Shown in pieces: positions 33,855 to 43,958 of a stretch of 64,000 bases of DNA; the first letter of the stretch is position 1, and every line of letters begins with the position of its first letter. A program made the translations under genes and the position numbers. The notes under the pieces were generated by a model. That model was not told the DNA's origin. It ran no database searches and saw nothing but the letters and a program-made list of their open reading frames with translations. Source of the DNA: Moniliella sp. 'wahieum' (lineage: Eukaryota > Basidiomycota > Moniliellomycetes > Moniliellales > Moniliellaceae); NCBI GenBank assembly GCA_003971905.1, contig RSEE01000115.1:124001-188000 (forward strand), given 5' to 3'.

Positions 33855-34480
33855 TATGAGGAGGGGAAACCAGCTGTGGGCATGGGTTTGTGCAGTCTCG
33901 ATGGGGGGATTCTGGATGGAAGACACAACTTTGTCCGGCTCGTCAGTAGAGAGCATCTCGTGGGCCTCGTCTGGGAACTAGAGGTCCGTAGCCGAGTCGT
34001 TGATGCAGGTTTCGACGTTAAGCGTCGTGGCGATACCATCCCAGACTTTCTGAATGAGGACGGGTTGCGACTAACCCCCCCTGTTCCACGGCCCCATTTG
34101 CTCCATCTCTCCTCCTTGTTCCATCCATCCCCCTTGCTTCCCTTCTCCCCTTCCCTTACTCCACCTCTTCCTACTAACCCCCCGCCGCTGCCTTTTGCAC
34201 CATCGCTCCCTTTTGCGCCACCGTCCCCATTGGCACCACCGCACCTCTTCGAGCCAATAGTGAAAGCCCTTGACGACGGCAGACAAAGCGCATACATCCA
34301 CGCTGACACTACCGTTTGCTGTGGCAGGGGGTGGTCGCACCGGCAGGATCCAGTTGATCTGCCTTGAACATTGGCCAACATGCCACGCTGTGATGGCAGC
34401 CCTTTGTTTGGCAACCCGGACGCTGTGCGCATCCTTTGTCTTAGAGATACGCAATAGACACGCAAGTTGTCCACAGCAAC
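33855..34480 (-). pseudogene. Degraded gene remnant, unidentified
   Basis: On the minus strand, protein-like stretches occur in more than one frame. One is VLIQKVWDGIATTLNVETCI followed by an in-frame TAG and then FPDEAHEMLSTDEPDKVVSS. Upstream are SVSVDVCALSAVVKGFHYWL and a Lys/Trp/Gly-rich low-complexity stretch. The stop and frame changes, and the AT-richer surroundings, suggest a decayed gene rather than a functional one. A real gene with sequence errors remains possible. Confidence 0.3.
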
Positions 34481-34705
34481 GCTGGAAAGGGTAGCTTGAA
34501 CTTGCCTTGGAGATGGAGGCATTGTCACAGAAGATACTGGAGCCACCAAGCAGCAGAGCCCCGTCCGATCTGAAAAAGAAGCGTGTTGTGTAGTCAAAAG
34601 GCTTGGGAGGGATAGTAAGAGACTGGGAGAAAAGGGGGCTTTGTCAGTGACAGGAGCGTTGCAGGAGCAAAACACATACGCCTGAGCTCGCCTGTAGGGG
34701 ATTTG

Positions 34706-35125
34706 CTACCAGTGGTAGTAGGCATTGAGCGCGAGTGTAACCGTCAGAGTGGCAATGGTCACTCCCCCCGTGACGACGGGGGGGTGCTTTGGCATGGTGG
34801 TGTAGGCGACCAAGAAACATGGACGCGTCGAAGCGGCATTGTCATATCCCCCGATATGGAGCTGACTTCGTAAGCCGTTGCACATGCAGAAGCGAGAACA
34901 GTATAGAATTGAACGATATAGGGTTCCCATGAAAAGTTGGGGTCGTGCAACATGGTAGTAGAGACAGTGCATATAGAAAATCCCATTTGACGTGTCGCAG
35001 CGCGTATTCATGCCTTGGACGGAGCAGTACGTCATACCCTTTTGACAACCCGGATCTTTGTATTTCAGTATAGGATAACGATGATGTCGGTGAGGCTTCA
35101 CTTCAACATTGAATGGATAGTACAT
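34706..35125 (-). CDS. Possible small cysteine-containing membrane/secreted protein
   Basis: A minus-strand reading of 139 codons ends VVTGGVTIATLTVTLALNAY with TAA-side YHW, which looks like a C-terminal membrane or GPI-type segment. Upstream it has several cysteines (DPGCQKG, CSVQG, CDTSNG). A second frame reads LHDPNFSWEPYIVQFYTVLA and SACATAYEV, which is equally protein-like, so an indel may lie near 34950. No signal peptide is resolved and no family is recognised. Confidence 0.3.
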   Translation of the reverse strand: MYYPFNVEVKPHRHHRYPILKYKDPGCQKGMTYCSVQGMNTRCDTSNGIFYMHCLYYHVARPQLFMGTLYRSILYCSRFCMCNGLRSQLHIGGYDNAASTRPCFLVAYTTMPKHPPVVTGGVTIATLTVTLALNAYYHW

Positions 35126-36836
35126 TTGAGAGATGATTGATACTCGATACTCGATGTGTTTCGACGATATGTGACTGTGATAGAGAGTACTGAAGCTATA
35201 GGGCTATTACTACTAGCCACGCGCCTCGCAACGCGCACTCTCAGCTCCTCATCTCTCTCTTACATGCCCCCCCCACTACTCAAAACACCGTCTCCTCCCT
35301 TTCCAGTCTACGTTCCCCAGAGACTAGAGGTCTCTCTGATCTCAGATCTCAACACTTTTCTTGGCAGTGTATATGCGTCATGCCAAGATGCTCGAAGCTG
35401 AAGAAAGCTCTCATCAGAAACGATTATAAGTAGGGTTGCACTCTCTCTTCTGTGGGGGCTATATTAAAATCTGGCGAATTCCTCCAAAGAAGTGTTCTGC
35501 GATCAAACGTTGTGGGCAAAAATGGAGCATGGGGCTAGCGCCCGAAGTCGTGCCAAGGGTTTTGGGTCAAAATCTGACCCAAAGCCCTCTTAGGCCTTAG
35601 ATCGTCGGCTGAGCGCTGACAGCTGACAGTTCTTGCGTTCATATGTGGTGCGAGTGTCGATAATGTTTTGCCTTCGATAATGTTTTGGCCACTTGTCAAA
35701 TATATAGGCTGGCTTGTTTTGGAGCTTTCTCATCTGTGTACATCATCTCAGTATATGTCGGTGTCGAGGTATCGAGGCCGGCAGGCATCACAGGCATCAC
35801 AGGCATCACAGGCATCACAGCGCCTCAGCGCGCTCAGCCTGAGCGGCTCAGCACGCTCCAGATCAGCCTGAGCGCCCGGTCTGAGCGCCTGAGTACTCTT
35901 GTCACATGTCACCCCCACCCCAGGCCTCAGGCTGAGGCCCCAGCAGGGCGGGAGTACTCAGGACTCAGTACACTCTCGCAAAAGCGCGTAAGCAGCATTC
36001 ACTTGATTGATGATTGATGATTCACAATCGTCTTTTGGTATCACTGCATCACACCGATACCACGCCGACCTGCTTGGCGCCAACCCAAATTGTTTCCTCT
36101 CGTCATATTATGGCGCAGTGCATATGAACCAACACATAAACGAACCCACAGTCCGATTGCGGGCACTTCTCTGCCTAGATAACTGTGAGTATTGATAGTG
36201 ATAATGAGCTGAGAGAGCGTGCAATGCTTGGCTTGGCACTGTCCAGGGAACGATACCCTGCCTCTGGCAACCCGCATCAAGCCTATGCATGATGATCGTC
36301 GAAATGGCCAATGATTAATGATTAACGAACCGCAATACTGTCGTCATATAACATGAAACCCTGTGTCTCCTTTTCGATCGCGTCTCGGATGAGATCTGAG
36401 ATCTGAGAGGCCGAAGGTCCAAACGCCGAGAATGTGACGTTTGATCGAAGCAATGTGCGACTCCTGGGTAGTGAGGCTTCGGAGGACCTCAGTCGTGGCG
36501 CTTGTTCTAGAAGAGAGAGTTGCTGCTAGAACTGGCCCCACATTATACCACCAAACCTCTACGACAATATTGCTTGTTGGCTGTCTCGGCATTGAAAACA
36601 GAGCGCCACACACTTCCACATTGCAAGTTGTTCACTCCACCTTCTCTCTCATCCTATTGCCACTTGCTCTCTCCATTCTTGAGAGAGCCTAACAGTTTAG
36701 GAACAACGACTTTCGGCTTTTCTCCAACTCGCATTCGACGTTTCCGAAAGACGAAGACGTTGAAGAGACTCTTTGGGACCGTGGTTTGTGACTTTTTGCC
36801 GTACACTGTCCCCTCTTTACTTTGCGGAACTCGAAT
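35126..36836. other. Intergenic region with a GGCATCACA array
   Basis: No supported gene. A GGCATCACA unit is repeated four times at about 35783–35820. It is followed by an array of CAGCCTGAGCG/GCGCTCAG-type imperfect palindromes to about 35935. Confidence 0.55.
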
Positions 36837-38233
36837 ATGCCCTTTTTGGATGGCAAAAAACTCGCTGTGTCAGGCCTGCATCAGTGGCCATCGAGCAACA
36901 AATGCGCCCATTCTGATCGCCAACTGTTCCAAATTCGCCCTCGAGGGAGGCCCTGTCGTGTCTGTCGCTTTGCCGTGAACGCGCCAAAATGAGGAGGAAG
37001 GCAAAGAAGGGGCGCCACGGGACGATGCACTGCCTTGACCTGCCGCCACCTCTTCATACAGTCCTTCCGTCTCTCGCCCGCCAGGAACGAAAACGCCGAG
37101 AGGCTGCTGCAGACGATCAAACAAGCAAGCTGGGACATCTACTTCCCTCATCGAGGCCGAAGCCTCCCTAGTGGAAGTTCGGCGGACGGGTTTATCCCCT
37201 ATCCCATTGGTACCCCGAACCTGGTTCGTCAGCCTACGCAAACACTCCAACCTTTACATTCGTCGCCACCCCCTTGATATCCCAAGAATTGTATGGTGTA
37301 CAGCCGCCTACACACGCAGAGGCTTCTTATTCCTCGCCCCACGAATCAAGTGCCCCGCCGCCTCCGTTTCTTCGCCTGAATGGTACCCGCCACCATCTGC
37401 ACACAGTGAGTGACTCGGCTTTAATGGCGTCGACCCTACCCGAAATGCAGCCTGTGGCTCCTCTGCCTAGTAGCACCAGCGCACTAGAGGCGGGGGTTGA
37501 TTATCACCGCACCTCCAACCTGGAGCTGAACGACATGCCTGAGTTACCGAAATATCGACCATTTACCGTCTCCACTTCTTCATATCACGACTGTACCACA
37601 TCTGCTTATTCGATCCACTCGCATCCCAACGTTTCTTCTCACCTTAGTTTTCGCATTCGAACCTCCCGCATTCAAGCCACGACTATCGCATCACGACCGG
37701 TGGGATGCCCACCGTCATATCTTTTCCAAGCTCCAAAACACCATCACAAATGACTTTCCAGCCACCCCCTGACGAACAGCTCCGGCATAACACAGAGCAG
37801 AATTTTCTCCCCGTCTCCGCGTTGGGTTGGCAAAGCCCTCAAAGGGATCCAATTCTGCAAAGGCCATGGCAACAGGAAGGGCTCCCCTCCTTCCTGACTT
37901 CCCCGAGACCGCCTGGCCTGCACCCATCATATACCGCCTCTTCCCTCTATCCTGGCAGTTGACCCTGTTGGGAGCACCTCTTCCTTCCCGCAGTCTCTCG
38001 CCCAGCCTGAGGTCCCAGAGGGAAGCCTCCCCATCGCCCGCGGACCACCTTCCTTCTCTTCATCTCTTTCACAGGCACAGCCGCAAAGGTCCAAAAAACG
38101 TTGAAGTATACTGTTGTGCTACCCCGCATCCTTTCAAAACTGCATCGATCGTCTTCCTCTTTTGCATCTTGACACTTCCAGAAGAGCCCATAGCCTTGAT
38201 TTGGAAGACCCCTCAGATGTGAATATCGTGTGA
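36837..38233 (+). CDS. Copper-fist transcription factor (Mac1/Cuf1/Ace1-like)
   Basis: Copper-fist proteins bind copper and promoters of copper or iron uptake and metallothionein genes. ATG 36837 opens MPFLDGKKL. In overlapping frames follow CQACISGHRAT, then CAHSDRQLFQIRPRGRPCR and LCRERAKMRRKAKKGRHGTM with HC. This is the fist pattern C-x2-C-x-x-GHR, C-x-H, the (R/K)GRP minor-groove motif and the closing C…H-x-C ligands. The rest is Pro/Ser-rich: ADGFIPYPIGTPNLVRQPTQ, PPPPFLRLNGT, PELPKYRPFTVSTSSYHDCT. The C-terminus reads YTVVLPRILSKLHRSSSSF, then SLDLEDPSDVNIV with TGA 38231–38233. One-base breaks lie near 36857, 36903, 36975, 37735 and 38160. I do not see the clustered CxC activation-domain motif of yeast Ace1 or Mac1. 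Confidence 0.75.
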
Positions 38234-40373
38234 TTGTATATATGGTGTATATGTTCCTGCATAGATCAGGGACTGGTCCATCCCTTCCTTGGTAGCATCG
38301 TTGCATTAGTGTACAAGTGTGTGGGGGACCCGCATCGTGGAGCGTACGGGTAGTAATCATCTTTTAATGAAATCCAACAGGCTTGACTAACAGTAGAACA
38401 GGTCACTTGAAAAGAAGATTCATCGGATGTTGAGTCGACTGAGAATGTGCAGGTGACTTATAAGTGGACCACATCAAGCTGAAAAATCAGAATGTGCTAC
38501 CACATACGACATGATCACAGGAGGCAAGTGTGCGCGGGGGGGGAGGGGGAGGGGCGTCAACACGATGTCGAGAATGCTAGAGGAATTGGGCCGTTGGCGA
38601 CGAAAACTCTTCTCTTTTCTATGGGACCGTGGGTATGAGCCACATATGATCACGGATGAGCTTCCAAATAATTGCCTTCGCTAGCTGCTGTCATCAACAG
38701 AGAACATTAATTATCTCTATTCTGGATCCATATTGACAGAGCTTAAGGATGGGACAGAGAAACGCTACACCTAAACCGAACTATTCGTCTTGCGTGATGG
38801 GTTACTTGGTAGCGCCACCAAGGTTAAGGAACCAGGGGGATCGCCATGATATCAGGACCCTCAGGTGGTCGCCATCCGTTCCCGTATACCCTAGGTAGCG
38901 CGGTGGACACGGATGACCGTGGTAGACATCCGAGCGTGGAACCATTTCCATTGAGACTCAATAGCCAAATCCTTCCAAAAGGAGACGCCCTTTACCATGA
39001 TAGATTGTGATTTATTGTGGGGGGTCTCTCCACCACTGGTCTGTCTCGGGTGCCCCAAACAATGGTTGAGCGCACAGTGCCTGTCTAAACATCCTGAAAG
39101 GAAACTCTTCTTCATTAACTTCGTCGTGTGAGTGCTGGAACATCACTGCGTCGATCTGTGCACTGAAGATGTATAGATGATACTAACGTCAATGTTGACG
39201 AAGATGATGGATGGGATCTCGCGACGGCATATCATGATACGCATAGTGCATAGAAGGGAATGTAGACGGAGTCCCTCCTTCTACCGTTGTTGCGACTGTT
39301 TATATGTGGATTTTGAGTATTACAGAGACGGTGGCTGTGATTTGGTGACGAACAACTTGCCAAGGCGTGCTTTTGTGAACGTTGAGATGGGATCACAACA
39401 GTCCTAGAGTCCTCCTGTTATGGATTTTGGGCGATGTCGTCTCGCATGACACCAATATAAACTGCACAACCAATAAGATTCAAAAGAGAGGAAGAGAGAT
39501 ACAAAAGTGAAAAAACGAGAGCCAATGCATATATAACACATAGTTGTGTGGTTTTGCGAAGGGCAGAGACAGAACTACCAAAAGCAAACACAACTAATGA
39601 TTAACGATTATCGATTACGGGGGGAAAGGAATCTAGCTCCGACGGATGCGCCACGGCCATGTAGCTCGCCATGCTGTAACGAGATAGGCTTACTGCTTAT
39701 TTCCCCCGATGCACCTGATGGTGGTACAAAAATGAACGGTGGTTGGGTTTTAAGTTACGGAAGAGTCGGCGTTCCAGGCTCTTGGCTTTTCAATGGTCGA
39801 CTGTGTGTGTGTTTTTTTCTACGGCTAGTGCGTCCAGCTATTAAACAGATGGCCGAGACAGGCGGCCGAGACAGACGGCCGAGGTACATTGTCAGGCCCG
39901 GACTGGGGGGCCATTGGTCCGAGCCCGCCATGGAAGGGTAACTTGAATCCCTGCCAGCGCATTATCGTGCTGGCATCTTGTCCTAATGGCTATAGTGAGT
40001 GACTAGTGACTGGCGCATTGCTGAGCCGCGCTGGCGCTGAAAGCCGAAAACTGAAACGCCCAGTTGTCTTGCACAGCTGCGGACGGTTCCCAGGCGTACC
40101 CCCCGGCGAGGGCTGTGTACCATACTTGGTCTCGATAATCGATAATCGGTAACCGGACAGCGCTTGATCGATGATCAGCAGGAGAGGGTGTTAGCATGTG
40201 ATGCGCGTGACAGAGGATGCGATGATGTCACGTGCATCATACGCACCAACGTCATGATGCATGATCTAGTTGCTCGAACTTGCTCCTGGCGGGTTTGGGG
40301 GGTGTTGTCGCCTCGCCCTTCTCTTTCGTCTCACCACGAACTCCTCCCTAGTCGACTCTACCTTCTGGACGCC
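38234..40373. other. Gene-poor region between copper-fist and zinc-ribbon genes
   Basis: No supported gene. Contains a copy of repeat family A (listed separately), a G-rich tract at about 38537–38556 and several ATCGATAATCG-like words near 39606 and 40134. Confidence 0.45.
38733..38995 (-). repeat. Dispersed repeat family A, copy 2
   Basis: On the plus strand it starts ATTGACAGAGCTTAAGG, matching the reverse complement of 30124–30220. It then continues through the segment equivalent to 30030–30120 and on to a minus-strand reading WKDLAIESQWKWFHARMSTT, homologous to the WKDSSAKFQWKWILARSMTT of copy 1. Frames are broken. Confidence 0.7.
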
Positions 40374-40943
40374 ATGTGCGACGACATCTTCTTCTGTATG
40401 TGGCGCTCTGCTCTCTGACCGCAGCTAACCCTTTCGCAAGGCATCCCCATTGTATTTGGTGCGAGAGCACCTGAAACAGACAGACACCACTCCTCATGGT
40501 ACGTCCATTCACCGCCACTCATGTGTGGTACTAACCTCGCACTGTGCCTGTCTCCGCCCTTCCCCCTCTCTGTTTTCCCTTCTACAGTATGGTACGTTCT
40601 TCTAACCCATGTGCGGCCTGATGGTTCCCCGTTTCTCCACTAACTCTGTCTCCCCTCTCAGTCCACGATGCCACAATGCTCAGGTCGTCTCGGCCCGGAC
40701 ACGGCGGTGGTTCACGCTCTGCTGGATTCCTCTGATTGTATGTGTACTCATAGTATTGCGTGTCATTCGTTCTAACCGCTTCACTAGCCTACGTCCTCGT
40801 CCAATATCTGGGTGTGTGGTATTTGCCAGTGGCGGGCCGACCAGAACGGGTCTTACCAGCCGCCGTTGGCCGGAGCCGGGGGGTACGGTGGCCCAGGCGG
40901 GCCGTATGGCGCCCCACAAGGGTACCCGCCACAGCAATACTGA
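40374..40943 (+). CDS. Zinc-ribbon_15-type small protein, five exons including a 4-nt microexon
   Basis: A small fungal family with a CPxCH…CxxCxW zinc ribbon and a Gly/Pro/Tyr-rich tail; function unknown. Exon 1 (40374–40395) encodes MCDDIFF. Intron 1 is only 45 bp (40396–40440). Exon 2 (40441–40498) gives CIPIVFG and, after a one-base slip, REHLKQTDTTPH. Intron 2 is 40499–40587. Exon 3 is TATG alone (40588–40591). Intron 3 is 40592–40661. Exon 4 (40662–40737) gives RCHNAQVVSARTRRWFTLCW, then IPLI. A 50-bp intron 4 (40738–40787) leads to exon 5 with SSSNIWVCGICQWRADQNG and the tail QPPLAGAGGYGGPGGPYGAP, ending GYPPQQY with TGA 40941–40943. The microexon is required to restore H-V-C-P-R-C, the first zinc pair. 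Several introns carry CTAAC-type branch points. Confidence 0.75.
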
Positions 40944-41451
40944 GAGGACCCACTGTTTCCTGTTTTCCAATGCCAAGCTGTCAGCGCCGTGTGATCCTTT
41001 GCTTGTGGGGGATGGTGCTAATGTGCACAGGATGCACACACCGCAACCAAGTTTCTTTTTGTACTGTGGATGTATTTGCTGTTTCCCATCTCGTGCCCTT
41101 GGCTGGCACGTTGCTGCCCCTTGGGGGGATTGAGCCGCAGCCTGTGATCTGCCAGTGTCTGTCCCTGCACGCATGCCCTAGGTGGTGCGCACGTCGAGCG
41201 ACATGGGCACGGGCCCCAAGAGATGCGCCTAAGCGAGCAACAAAATAATGGCGAAATAAAAGAAAACCCATATTAGATCGAGGCGGCAGGCGACAGCTGA
41301 CATCAGCACATCACCCATCATGCTCATGCATCGGCACGCATCCCACCGTCGCACCGACCACCTGCCCGGTGGCGGCGCCTGACGCCCTCAGGCAGCTTAT
41401 CACGACAACTCAAGCCCCCGCCACCACCACACCGCCACCACTGCCACACCC
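40944..41451. other. Intergenic region
   Basis: 3' flank of the zinc-ribbon gene and 5' flank of GID9. A CACCACCACAC tract lies just upstream of the next start. No gene seen. Confidence 0.4.
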
Positions 41452-43000
41452 ATGAGCGAGAAGCGCGGTCCTCCACTGCCCGTCGAAGAGGGCGTGCTTC
41501 TACTTGAGCAGCCCTTGCTCCACGCCCCCTACGATGAGCTGAGGCGCGCCTGCGCACCCACCAGCGGCTGACGGAACAGGAGTTCCGCCACTGTCATCAT
41601 ATCCTCGCCCCTCTGCGTCCGGGTAAGCACACCACGCCAGCGCCTGTCGCTGCGCGGACCAAGCATGCCCGCCACCACGCACCCGACCCAGCTGCGTCTC
41701 CCGATGTGTCGATGGAAACAGATGAAGATGCGCGCGCGGCGGCTGCGGCCGCAGCTGAGCGGCGCGCTCGGACCGCCCAGGCCCGGGCGCTGGCCCCAAC
41801 AGTCAACCCCAAGCTCACCCCCGAGGCCCAGGCAGCAGGCGCGGCGGCTGCTGCTGTGCGCACGACTCTGAATCGTCTGAAGGAATTACGGAAATGGTAT
41901 GCCCGTTCCCCCGTATTTGCCCCAGTGGAATCCTACTAACCCAACGCAGCTGGAGCCCCTTGCGCGACACATGGGGTCGACAGTGGATGCGACCCAGGAG
42001 CGGGTACTGCATTTGGATGAACTACACACAATCCTCGAACGGGCTCCGAGCTCGCGATCCGTTCTGGTCCCAGCGCCTAAGGCGGACAACGAAGACAGGG
42101 ATCAGGATAACGATGGGGACGATCCTGGCGAAGCGTTTGAGAATTGGACGTCCCAACGGCTGGATCGTATGCTTGTCGACTACCTCCTGCGACAAAAATA
42201 TCCGCGTACTGCAGCACATCTTGCCCAAACGCGGCACATTGAGCCGCTGGTGGATCGGGAGTTGTTCGGAGAGATGGATGCGGTGGAAGCCACACTGGCC
42301 CCAGGTGCACAACCTGCCAGTTGCGCTGCCGCTCTGGCCTGGTGTGTTGAGAATAAAGCCGCGCTGAGGAAGGCCAAGTCAACGCTTGAGTTTGAACTAC
42401 GTCTGCAAGAATACATTGAGTTGGTGCGGGTGCGCACACCAGCGTCGCTCGAACAAGCAATCCAGTATGCCCGCAAACATCTTGTCCCGTACACGGAGGA
42501 GGAGGCGTTGCGGACCACAGTGTTCCGTGCGCTGGGCCTGCTAGCGTGCGACCCGGCCTCCCATGTCAATATGTACCCCGAGTTTGGCCCCGAGCGATGG
42601 GCGGCGCTACGAAGCAAGTTCCGCGCCACGGCGCTGGAGATTCACTCGCTTCCTCCGCAACCCAGCTTGCATTGGCTCTCAGTGCAGGATTGAGTGCGCT
42701 CAAGCTGCCGGACTGCTATCATGACCCCAACCCTGACTGCCCGACGTGCGCTCAGGACAAGTTGGGCCGGCTGGCGCAGGAGGTGCCGTGGTCTCACCAC
42801 GTCAACTCGACGCTCATATGCCGATTGACGGGCAAGGTGATGAACGATGATGACCCCCCGCTTGTCCTACCCAATGGGCGAGTCTACTCCACCTCAGGAT
42901 GGAGGAGTTGGCCCGCTCCAGTATCACGCGCGAGGTGGTGGACCCGGCCACGGGCGATAAGTTTGCGTTGAACGAGGCACGCAAGATGTTTATCTCCTAA
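41452..43000 (+). CDS. FYV10: GID/CTLH E3 ubiquitin ligase subunit Gid9/Fyv10 (MAEA)
   Basis: A RING-like subunit of the GID/CTLH E3 ligase that degrades gluconeogenic enzymes. ATG 41452 opens MSEKRGPPLPVEEGVLLLEQ. Exon 1 runs through an Ala-rich linker to TTLNRLKELRKW. A 53-bp intron (41897–41949) precedes LEPLARHMGSTVDATQERVL. The LisH motif is RLDRMLVDYLLRQKYPRTAA. The CTLH/CRA part includes ALAWCVENKAALRKAKSTLE, FELRLQEYIELVRVRTPASL and AIQYARKHLVPYTEEEALRT. After a slip near 42685 come ALALSAGLSALKLPDCYHDP, CPTC, LICRLTGKVMNDDDPPLVLP and NGRVYS, as in MAEA. The end is FALNEARKMFIS, TAA 42998–43000. Further slips lie near 41545, 41896 (one G) and 42895. The near-collinear match with human MAEA makes this secure. 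Confidence 0.92.
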
Positions 43001-43958
43001 GCACAATGGTTGCTTGGTTTCGGAGCTTGTGTATCCTATTCTGTACAGGAAACGTATGAGCTCCCTTTCGCGGCCATGCGGGACCAGTTCGATCAGTGCT
43101 CAGCGCTCAGCGCGTTGAACGCAATAGATGTTTGCATGTACCTTTGTCCGTTGGGTTGGGTAGGCCACTGGTGGGTATGGCTGCGCTCACGCGCGCGACA
43201 TTCACTCTGTAGCATGTCCGCCCGTAAAGTTTACTGCACAGATAGTCCACCACTTACATTTTGCCTCTACTTACTGCACCAGCTTGTTTTTCTTCTCGGG
43301 GACTTGCGAGATCAGCCGTTTAGCTTTAGCACGTTGGGGGGGAGGGGGCGCTGTGGACAAGAGCCTATATGATCGGATGTGGCTTAGGCGTTTTACCGTA
43401 CCTTCACTGTCACCGGTGTTACTTTCTGATCAGAGTGCAACCTGTAACTTGCGTCGAATACCCGGGCCGACGGGGAGGAGCGTTAGTTTAATGATGTTGG
43501 GCAAACTCCTTAATCAGAGGGAAAATAAAGGGTCAAGCTGTCAAGATGAAGACGCGGGTCGTTACCGACGCTACCTACTAGAAAACAATGCGGAAATTGT
43601 ACGACCAGGCAACGTCAGGAACAACTACGGATGGAGGAAAAGGAAGACATAAGCACGAAGTGCTAGTTTAGTAGTATCGCTTATTGTACTCCTGGAATAG
43701 TGATCCCATTGGTATCTGGCGCTGAACTGAGGTAGTCTTTATCTTTGGATCTGCGGGCCTTACCAAGACCGTTTTTATTCATCAACAGGAGGTGGTGAAA
43801 ACGAGAGGCCAACAACTTATACTACCCCAACATGAAGCTCGGGCGGCGCGCTTTGCAGCTGGGGTCGAACAGCAGAAATCTGCTTGCTGGTCACTTGGTC
43901 TTTGCTGGCAGTGACTTCGTGTCTGCTGCCAGCCGACCAAGAGGGCAATGACCGAAAG
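43001..43958. other. Intergenic region
   Basis: No supported gene. Composition falls after 43250. It may include decayed 3' sequence of the copia-type element that ends at about 43959. Confidence 0.4.

Noticed and set aside
33876-34367. 163-codon plus-strand Pro-rich frame
   Set aside because: The proline-rich part is the antisense of a Lys/Trp/Gly-rich minus-strand stretch. The minus strand carries the more protein-like segments.
41623-41700. GTAAGC donor in GID9 at 41623
   Set aside because: The reading frame runs straight through it with coherent sequence (GKHTTPAPVAARTKHARHH), so no intron is needed.
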